Positions 1-5,072 of a DNA stretch of 5,072 nucleotides are shown one piece after another (within the stretch, counting starts at the first letter, position 1; each line of letters begins with the position of its first letter). The notes under the pieces are model-generated. The model saw nothing but the letters and a program-made list of their open reading frames with translations. It was not told the origin of the DNA and searched no databases. This stretch comes from Candidatus Wallbacteria bacterium (GTDB lineage Bacteria; Muiribacteriota; JAQTZZ01). Where the stretch lies: positions 1-5,072 of the forward strand of contig JAQTRI010000291.1 of the NCBI GenBank assembly GCA_028711905.1, given 5' to 3'. The position numbers and the translations under genes were made by a program.

Positions 1-57
1 AAATGCAGTGAATGCCAGAGAAATAAAGATCAATGTTAAATAAAAAGATAATTTCAT
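1..57 (-). CDS. Start of an unidentified gene with signal-peptide-like N-terminus (3' part outside window)
   Basis: Only 19 codons are visible: MKLSFYLTLIFISLAFTAF. A single lysine after the initiator Met followed by an unbroken hydrophobic stretch is typical of a Sec signal peptide (or an N-terminal membrane anchor), so the product is probably exported or membrane-attached. The start is supported by GGGAGG four bases upstream and by a promoter-like sequence about 30-55 bp further upstream. Its base composition is visibly more AT-rich than the two large genes, which may simply reflect the hydrophobic codons. No function can be assigned. It sits downstream of the redox operon in the same direction but seems to have its own promoter, so a functional link should not be assumed. 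Confidence 0.7.
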   Translation of the reverse strand, partial: MKLSFYLTLIFISLAFTAF

Positions 58-61
58 TGAG

Positions 62-67
62 CCTCCC
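62..67 (-). promoter_or_regulatory. Ribosome binding site of the left-edge gene
   Basis: GGGAGG, preceded by a short A run, ends 4 nt before the ATG at 57. The spacing is slightly short but usable, and it is the main support for calling a gene from only 19 codons. Confidence 0.65.
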
Positions 68-73
68 TTTTTC

Positions 74-90
74 GTACAAATCAATTGTAC
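74..90. promoter_or_regulatory. Palindrome over the -10 box, possible operator
   Basis: GTACAA (74-79) and TTGTAC (85-90) are perfect inverted arms of 6 bp around a 5-bp centre. The 17-bp element covers the whole -10 hexamer and the predicted transcription start, the usual place for a repressor operator. The regulator is unknown, and I do not recognise the half-site as belonging to a specific family. Confidence 0.4.
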
Positions 91-111
91 CCGCTACAAG
101 AGGCGCGTCAA
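84..111 (-). promoter_or_regulatory. Sigma-70-type promoter of the left-edge gene
   Basis: On the minus strand TTGACG (111-106) and TACAAT (89-84) are separated by 16 bp. Each hexamer matches the sigma-70 consensus at five of six positions. Transcription would start near 77, leaving a leader of about 20 nt before the ATG at 57, which fits the ribosome binding site at 67-62. It lies in a real intergenic gap between two same-strand genes. This is a sequence match only; the start site has not been measured. Confidence 0.6.
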
Positions 112-127
112 GTTACAGATTGTTACA
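112..127. repeat. Tandem TGTAAC direct repeat next to the -35 box, possible activator site
   Basis: On the minus strand TGTAAC occurs twice (127-122 and 117-112) with a 10-bp period, one helical turn, and the second copy abuts the -35 hexamer TTGACG. Direct repeats with about one turn between them, upstream of -35, are the typical arrangement for OmpR/PhoB-family response regulators. The one overlapping alternative is a short palindrome ATTGT-T-ACAAT at 119-129. Suggestive only. Confidence 0.35.
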
Positions 128-130
128 ATT

Positions 131-166
131 CGGGGATAGATAAGACGCCATTATTAGACATCCCCG
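131..166 (-). terminator. Weak stem-loop downstream of the redox operon
   Basis: CGGGGAT (131-137) and ATCCCCG (160-166) form a 7-bp GC-rich stem around a 22-nt loop that can add a small inner ATAA/TTAT pairing. It begins 37 bp after the stop codon at 203. On the minus strand there is no U-run after the stem, so it is not a canonical intrinsic terminator. It could be a transcript 3'-end stabiliser, part of a Rho-dependent end, or chance. Confidence 0.3.
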
Positions 167-202
167 TACCCCCCATCGAAATCATCAGATACTTCCGCTG
201 CT

Positions 203-3200
203 TTAAACCATCCTCAGCACCTTTTCGAGAATGTCTGTATTCTGTTCCCGCGCATCTGAACTGCTGTTCAGTTCCGCCTTTCTCCCGTCAGCCGCGAAAT
301 AAGTGCCGGATTTTCCCGGGACTCCGGTCAGGGGAACAACCATTCCTTTATACTTCGCGGGTTTGAACGGAGAAAACCAGAGCGCGATGCGCGTTTGAGG
401 CAGGCCGATGGCATTCTCGCCGAAGAAAATCACGGCCCGGTCTTTCATCATGGCAGTGATTTCACTGGTCCTCAAGGCTTTCAGGCCCGACTGGCGTAAA
501 CCTGATCCATTACAAACGCGATCCAGTATCACAGGATCACGGCCCAGCTTGCGGCATTCAGCAAGCAGTTCCTCAGATGCCAGGTCTTTTTCCATGACAA
601 CAACAGGTTTTCCTGACAGGAATTCCTGCCATTCCCCGGATGATTTGTGCAGCCCTTTGAGCAGATCCGTGCAGGCAGCAATGATTTTATCAGCACCACC
701 CCTGACTGACAGTTTCTTAAAGCTGTAGTTTTCCATATCAGGAGCCTTGCCGATAAATGCCACGCGAGCATTACTGCGGCTGTGCATGCGCAGGAAGGAA
801 TCGAGAACAGGAAACCAGTCCTGACCATCGGAATTGCAAAGCACAAGAAGATCACGGTTACCGATATCTTCGATTTTCGTGCCGGCGGTTACCATGTCCG
901 GGCTGTCATCGGCAAAACACGCGCAACTGCCGGTAATCTTCTCAGCGATTTTGTTGAAGATCAGGGCTTCCTCACAGCTCACGCCTGAACCGGCCACGAA
1001 CAAGGCCTCTCTCTGCCCGGCTATGAGAGTGGCGACTTCCTCAAAATCATGAGCCGCAGCACTCTTACCTTTTAAAGTGTATGGCGTTTTCAACGGATGC
1101 TTTGCTTCAGTGTGCATGAAGCTTCCCCTGCGGCAGATGTTTTTCGCATAAATTCGACCGCTGCCTGAAACAGCCTGCACTTCGCATCCGGTCAGTTTCA
1201 CCTCAACAGGGCAGAGCATGGAACAGCGGTCACAGGCTGTTTCCAGGGTTTCATACTTCCACGGGCCTGGTTTGGGCAATGCGACTTTTCCTGACAGCGC
1301 ACCTGTCGGGCAGGCTGACACGCACTGACCGCAGGCATCGCACCTGGTCTGATCTAAGGGCTTCTGCATGGCAGGAGAGACCTCGACATCAAAGCCGCGA
1401 AAGACGAATCCGAGAGCGCCGATACCGCGAATTTCCAGGCAGGTGCGGATGCACTGCCCGCACATGATGCACTTACCTGGGTCCCTGATGATGTAAGGGT
1501 GGGTTTCATCGATCGGATGCCGGCCGATAGCTCCGAGGAACCGGTCGGCAACAGCCTGATAGTCTGTGGCGAATTTTCTCAGTTTGCACTCGAAAACATC
1601 CATGCAACCGCAGGAGAGGCAGCGCAGGGCTTCCTGCTGCGCGTTTTTCGGGCTCAAGCCCTTTTCCACCTCACGGAAATCGCTGACGCGGGACTGAGCC
1701 GTGTGCATGGGCATGGTAATGCGCTTTTTTTTCTCGACCTGGGCAAAATCCTCAGCTGTCAATTCATGGAATGTGTCCTTGCGCACATTAACAGCCGGAA
1801 TTGCGGTTGCGATCTCACCTGTCTTGAGCCATGAGTCTATGGCCAGGGCGGCTTTCCTTCCACCTGCGATAGCCTCGACAGCAGTGGCCGGTCCGGTCTG
1901 GACATCACCGGCTGCAAACAGTCCCGGTTCTCTGGTAGAGCAGGTTTCCTTGTCGCTGACGATTGTTTCCCACTTTGTGCATTCAACCAGTTCCTGTTCG
2001 CCTTTCAGGCATGAAAGGTCCGGCCCCTGACCGATGGCTGCAATGACATTGTCCAGCGGCACAATAAATTCTGATCCGGAAACAGGCACAGGTGCGCGCC
2101 TTCCGCTCTTATCCGGTTCGCCGAGTTCCATGCGCTGGCATTTCAAACCTGTGACACGGCCGTTTTCGCCGATCACTTCCAGCGGAGCTGTCAGGAAGAG
2201 CATCTTCACACCCTCTTCCCGGGCTTCATGCACTTCCACTGACCAGGCAGGCATTTCTTTCTCTGTCCTGCGATAGATCAGGGTCACTTCTGAAGCTCCG
2301 AGCCTGAGCGCTGTGCGTACTGCATCAATCGCAGTGTTTCCTCCTCCGATCACCCCAACGCGCTTTCCGATCGGGAATGTGCCGTTTTCACTGACTGAGC
2401 GCAGAAACTCGATCCCATTGAGCACTCCTTCTGTATCTTCCCCTTTGCAGCGCATGGAAGAACCCTTGTGTGCGCCAATGGCGACAAGAATGGCGTTAAA
2501 ACCATTTTCGCGCAAAGACCTGATCGTGAAATCCCGACCGAGCTTCCGGCCGGTTTCGATCTCTACACCCATATCTGTAATGTAAGCGATCTCGCGCTCC
2601 AGGATCTCGCGCGGCAGCCTGTATGAAGGAATGCCGTATCTAAGCATGCCGCCGGGTTTGGGCAGGGCTTCGAACACAACGCATTTATGACCGAGTTCAG
2701 CCAGAAAATAGGCTGCCGTCAGACCGGCCGGGCCTGCGCCGACAATGGCCACTTTTTTTCCTGTCGGTTTTCCGGCTTTCGGCCGGTATCCGTTCGGGTC
2801 TGACAGGTCCGCGTCCGCGAAATAGCGCTTGAGATAAGCGATGGCTACAGGCTCATCCACTAAGTTGCGGCGGCACTTGTCTTCACATGTGCGCGGGCAT
2901 ACCCTGCCACAGACAAGGGGGAAAGGATTTTTTTCCTTGTGCAGTTCTGTTGCCGCCCTGAAATCGCCATGAGCGATATGGGCGATGAAACCTTGCACAT
3001 CCACTCCGGCAGGGCATTGCAGCTGACATGGTGCTACGCAGTCGCCGTAATGATTGGAAAGCAGAAAGTCTAAGCACATCTTGCGGGCTTCTCGCACAGC
3101 GGGAGAATCAGTGCGCACTTTCATGCCGTCACGGGCTTCGAATGAACAGGAAGGCACGAATCCACGGGCTCCTTCAGCTTCAACCAAGCAGATCCAGCAG

Positions 3201-3343
3201 GAGCCATAGGGTTTAAGCCGCTCATTGTGGCAGAGGGTCGGTATGAAAACGCCGTTGTCGCGCGCCACTTCGAAAATAGTCTGTCCGGCCAAGCCCGGGC
3301 AGTCCTTCCCATTGATATTGACAGAGATTTTTTTTCTATCCAT
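203..3343 (-). CDS. NuoG/FdhA-like iron-sulfur protein with inserted GltD/NfnB-type FAD-NADP(H) oxidoreductase domain, 1046 aa
   Basis: Probable electron-transfer and NADP(H)-binding subunit of a soluble complex with the upstream NuoF-like protein. Domains in order: an N-terminal [2Fe-2S] ferredoxin fold (C38, C49, C52, C66); a NuoG-like His-Cys segment merging into the GltD-type N-terminal Fe-S region (H98, C102, C106, C110, then C145, C149, C153, C157); an FAD Rossmann motif GAGPAG at 202-207; an NAD(P) Rossmann motif GGGNTA at 333-338 followed by YRRTEKEMPA at 357-366; the closing FAD motif AAGD at 477-480. Then come a cysteine cluster C575/C578/C580/C586, two [4Fe-4S] ferredoxin motifs (C625/C628/C631/C635 and C668/C671/C674/C678), and a molybdopterin-oxidoreductase-type [4Fe-4S] motif (C704, C707, C711, C737). 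The remaining ~300 residues resemble the degenerate Mo-domain of NuoG, ending in GTYFAADGR-like sequence, with no recognisable Sec/Cys active site. The YRR pair is the NADP(H)-type signature of GltD/NfnB. The start ATG is fixed by AGGAG 7 nt upstream. Best match in role: StnA-like subunit of a bifurcating transhydrogenase (inference). Alternative: an accessory subunit of a formate dehydrogenase or hydrogenase. Confidence 0.94.
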   Translation of the reverse strand: MDRKKISVNINGKDCPGLAGQTIFEVARDNGVFIPTLCHNERLKPYGSCWICLVEAEGARGFVPSCSFEARDGMKVRTDSPAVREARKMCLDFLLSNHYGDCVAPCQLQCPAGVDVQGFIAHIAHGDFRAATELHKEKNPFPLVCGRVCPRTCEDKCRRNLVDEPVAIAYLKRYFADADLSDPNGYRPKAGKPTGKKVAIVGAGPAGLTAAYFLAELGHKCVVFEALPKPGGMLRYGIPSYRLPREILEREIAYITDMGVEIETGRKLGRDFTIRSLRENGFNAILVAIGAHKGSSMRCKGEDTEGVLNGIEFLRSVSENGTFPIGKRVGVIGGGNTAIDAVRTALRLGASEVTLIYRRTEKEMPAWSVEVHEAREEGVKMLFLTAPLEVIGENGRVTGLKCQRMELGEPDKSGRRAPVPVSGSEFIVPLDNVIAAIGQGPDLSCLKGEQELVECTKWETIVSDKETCSTREPGLFAAGDVQTGPATAVEAIAGGRKAALAIDSWLKTGEIATAIPAVNVRKDTFHELTAEDFAQVEKKKRITMPMHTAQSRVSDFREVEKGLSPKNAQQEALRCLSCGCMDVFECKLRKFATDYQAVADRFLGAIGRHPIDETHPYIIRDPGKCIMCGQCIRTCLEIRGIGALGFVFRGFDVEVSPAMQKPLDQTRCDACGQCVSACPTGALSGKVALPKPGPWKYETLETACDRCSMLCPVEVKLTGCEVQAVSGSGRIYAKNICRRGSFMHTEAKHPLKTPYTLKGKSAAAHDFEEVATLIAGQREALFVAGSGVSCEEALIFNKIAEKITGSCACFADDSPDMVTAGTKIEDIGNRDLLVLCNSDGQDWFPVLDSFLRMHSRSNARVAFIGKAPDMENYSFKKLSVRGGADKIIAACTDLLKGLHKSSGEWQEFLSGKPVVVMEKDLASEELLAECRKLGRDPVILDRVCNGSGLRQSGLKALRTSEITAMMKDRAVIFFGENAIGLPQTRIALWFSPFKPAKYKGMVVPLTGVPGKSGTYFAADGRKAELNSSSDAREQNTDILEKVLRMV
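1724..1732 (-). other. In-phase A8G slippery sequence in the interdomain linker
   Basis: The coding strand reads AAA-AAA-AAG for K538-K540, which places A-AAA-AAG in the correct phase for dnaX-like -1 slippage. A -1 shift would add 17 residues and stop at TGA 1673-1671, giving a ~557-residue product that ends just after the GltD-like domain. No strong downstream hairpin and only a weak AGG upstream were found, so programmed use is uncertain. Confidence 0.2.
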
Positions 3344-3350
3344 TGCCTGG

Positions 3351-3355
3351 CTCCT
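3351..3355 (-). promoter_or_regulatory. Ribosome binding site of the NuoG/GltD fusion gene
   Basis: AGGAG directly follows the TAA stop of the NuoF-like gene (read TAA-AGGAG on the minus strand) and lies 7 nt before the ATG at 3343. This decides the start of the 1046-residue protein. The 12-bp gap leaves no room for a separate promoter or terminator, so the two genes are read as one transcript, with the second depending on translation reinitiation or close re-entry. Confidence 0.85.
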
Positions 3356-5072
3356 TTACTGGACCTTGATAGCACCGAATTTGCAGCTTGCGACGCACTG
3401 GCCGCATTTGACGCATTTCGATGTGTCGATGATGTGTCTTTCCTTGACTTTGCCGGTAATGGCATTAACCGGGCAGGCCCTGGCACAGGCTGTGCAGCCC
3501 ACGCATTTTTCAGTGATCGAATAAGTGATCAGTGCCTTGCATTTGCTGGCAGGGCAACGCTTATCGCGGATATGAGCCTCGTATTCGGAACGGAAATATT
3601 TGATTGTTGTAAGTACCGGATTGGGAGCGGTCTGCCCCAAGCCGCAGAGCGAGGATTTCTTGATCGTGTTCGAGAGCTCTTCAAGAAGTTCGATGTCTCC
3701 CTCCTGCCCCTGTCCTTCGGTGATGCGCACAAGAATCTCCATCATGCGCTTGGTGCCGATGCGGCAGAAAGTGCATTTTCCGCAGGATTCATTCTGGGTG
3801 AAGGTCAGGAAAAACCTGGCGATATCCACCATGCAGCTGGAAGAATCCATCACCACCATGCCGCCCGAACCCACTATGGCCCCTGTAGCGGCTAAGGATT
3901 CATAATCCACCGGCGTGTCGATGAGCGATTCCGGGATGCACCCGCCGGAAGGCCCGCCGAGCTGCACGGCTTTGAAAGGCAGTCCTGTCGAAGTGCCGCC
4001 GCCGATGTCGTAGATGATCTCGCGCAGAGGCATGCCCATCGGGACCTCGATCAGACCTCCGCGCCTGATCTTTCCGGCTAAGGCGAACACCTTGGTCCCC
4101 TTGCTTTTTTCCGTGCCGACTGAAGCGAATTCATCCCCGCCGTTTAAAATGATCCACGGTATGTTGGCCAGGGTCTCGACATTATTGATGTTGGTGGGTT
4201 TGCCGAATACGCCGGAATGCGCCGGAAACGGCGGCCTCAGTCTGGGCATGCCGCGCTGGCCCTCGACAGACGCGATCAAGGCTGTTTCCTCACCGCAGAC
4301 AAAGGCCCCGGCCCCCTCTTTGATGTGGATGTCAAAGGAAAAACCGGTGCCAAAGATGTTCCTGCCGAGAAAGCCCCGGGAACGGGCCGCATCGATTGCT
4401 ATGCCGAGATTGGTGACAGCCAGAGGGTATTCCGCGCGAACATAGATGATACCCTCGTCCGACCCAATGGCAAATCCGGCTATGGCCATGCCTTCAATGA
4501 TTGAGTGCGGATCTCCTTCCAGCACGCTGCGGTCCATGAAAGCGCCAGGATCTCCCTCATCGCCGTTGCAGATGATGTATTTTTTGTCGCCCTTTGCATC
4601 ATGGGCGAATTTCCATTTCATGCCAGTGGAAAAACCGGCTCCTCCACGGCCCCGCAACCCGGATTTCATCACTTCATCGATGACCTGCTCACTTTTCATG
4701 ACAGTCAGGGCTTTTCTCAGGGCATCGTATCCGTGCCTGGCCAGATAATCATCCAGACTGCGCGGGTCTGTGCGCCCGACATTGCGTAATACTATGCGTC
4801 GCTGCCTGACGAAGAATTTCTCTTCCTCAGTCTGCTGGGCCGTACTGCGCACAACAAGCCGCGACACCACTTCCCCGCTTTTCAGGTGGCGCTCGACGAG
4901 TTCATTCACATCCTGCGGAGTGACATTGCCGTAAGTAACGGTTCGATCCGGCTCGATCACATCAACAATAACTTCGCTGTAGCACATGCCTATGCAGCCA
5001 GTGGTCGTGGCTGCGAAACCTGTGCCGGGAGATTTGGCCGCTAGGGCTTCGAAAACTGCCTGGGCGCCTGAA
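3356..5072 (-). CDS. nuoF: NuoF/HydB-type NADH-binding FMN and iron-sulfur subunit (5' end outside window)
   Basis: Cytoplasmic diaphorase subunit: it exchanges hydride with NAD(H) at an FMN and passes single electrons to Fe-S clusters. The frame is open to the window edge, giving 571 visible residues (numbered from the first complete codon, at 5071). Residues 1-40 are the end of a thioredoxin-like [2Fe-2S] domain with its GCIGMC motif (C26, C30); its first two cysteines lie outside. The central domain has the FMN-loop motif GRGGAGF near 141-147, NGDEGDPGAF at 169-178 and the NADH-site motif GAGAFVCGEETAL at 253-265. The N3-type [4Fe-4S] site is C430, C433, C436 and C476. The C-terminus carries two ferredoxin clusters (C523/C526/C529/C533 and C553/C556/C559/C563), preceded by an extra cysteine pair, C506 and C511. 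N-terminal Trx-like plus C-terminal ferredoxin domains mark the HydB type found in bifurcating hydrogenases and transhydrogenases rather than respiratory NuoF. The ATG at 4987 lies inside GCIGMC and is not the start. The stop TAA is 12 bp from the next gene, implying one operon. Family assignment is very sure; the partner complex is inferred. Confidence 0.96.
   Translation of the reverse strand, partial: SGAQAVFEALAAKSPGTGFAATTTGCIGMCYSEVIVDVIEPDRTVTYGNVTPQDVNELVERHLKSGEVVSRLVVRSTAQQTEEEKFFVRQRRIVLRNVGRTDPRSLDDYLARHGYDALRKALTVMKSEQVIDEVMKSGLRGRGGAGFSTGMKWKFAHDAKGDKKYIICNGDEGDPGAFMDRSVLEGDPHSIIEGMAIAGFAIGSDEGIIYVRAEYPLAVTNLGIAIDAARSRGFLGRNIFGTGFSFDIHIKEGAGAFVCGEETALIASVEGQRGMPRLRPPFPAHSGVFGKPTNINNVETLANIPWIILNGGDEFASVGTEKSKGTKVFALAGKIRRGGLIEVPMGMPLREIIYDIGGGTSTGLPFKAVQLGGPSGGCIPESLIDTPVDYESLAATGAIVGSGGMVVMDSSSCMVDIARFFLTFTQNESCGKCTFCRIGTKRMMEILVRITEGQGQEGDIELLEELSNTIKKSSLCGLGQTAPNPVLTTIKYFRSEYEAHIRDKRCPASKCKALITYSITEKCVGCTACARACPVNAITGKVKERHIIDTSKCVKCGQCVASCKFGAIKVQ

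Noticed and set aside
158..185. G-rich patch on the minus strand (GGGGGG and GGGG runs), possible quadruplex
   Set aside because: Only two G runs are present close together, which is not enough for a four-tract quadruplex.
85..366. 93-codon plus-strand open frame starting in the intergenic region
   Set aside because: It starts inside the minus-strand -10 box, has no ribosome binding site that I can see, and runs antisense into the conserved 3' end of the fusion gene.
3328..3335. A8 run at codons 3-6 of the fusion gene, possible slippage or phase-variation tract
   Set aside because: It encodes the RKK of an ordinary N-terminus, eight bases is short for phase variation, and nothing else points to switching of a housekeeping redox gene.
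3227..3895. 222-codon plus-strand open frame opposite the junction of the two large genes
   Set aside because: It lies wholly antisense to well-supported coding sequence, crosses the intergenic ribosome binding site, and its translation shows no recognisable domain.
4014..4445. 143-codon plus-strand open frame inside the NuoF-like gene
   Set aside because: Antisense to the highly conserved FMN/NADH domain; the low-complexity Pro/Ser/Arg composition is what the reverse complement of such a gene gives.

Overview
The window comes from a bacterium whose metabolism is probably anaerobic and ferredoxin-based. All recognisable genes lie on the minus strand. Two genes fill almost everything, and both encode soluble, cofactor-rich flavin and iron-sulfur proteins of the HydB/NuoF and NuoG/GltD families. 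Such gene pairs are found in fermenters, acetogens, syntrophs and related anaerobes. Nothing visible (no rRNA, tRNA or lineage marker) allows a taxonomic call.

Layout, in the direction of transcription (right to left): (1) 5072-3356, a NuoF/HydB-type NADH-binding FMN/Fe-S subunit whose 5' end is cut by the window edge; (2) after 12 bp containing a clean ribosome binding site, 3343-203, a 1046-residue multidomain subunit. It is built as a NuoG/FdhA-type protein with a complete GltD/NfnB-type FAD-NADP(H) oxidoreductase inserted in its N-terminal third, and it ends in a shortened, apparently catalytically dead molybdopterin-oxidoreductase-like region; (3) 202-58, an intergenic region with a stem-loop, a pair of direct repeats, a good sigma-70-type promoter and a palindrome over its -10 box; (4) 57-1, the first 19 codons of a new gene with a signal-peptide-like N-terminus, running off the left edge.

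The two large genes are almost certainly co-transcribed subunits of one complex. The first supplies an NAD(H)/FMN site with HydB-type C-terminal ferredoxin clusters. The second supplies a chain of Fe-S clusters and a second, NADP(H)-type flavin site. The best functional inference is an electron-bifurcating NADH/NADPH/ferredoxin transhydrogenase like the Sporomusa-type Nfn (Stn). A diaphorase module of a larger formate dehydrogenase or hydrogenase complex is the main alternative. A NuoE/HydC-type partner would be expected just beyond the right edge.

The other open frames are antisense or off-frame shadows of these two genes. No mobile element, CRISPR array, or RNA gene was seen.
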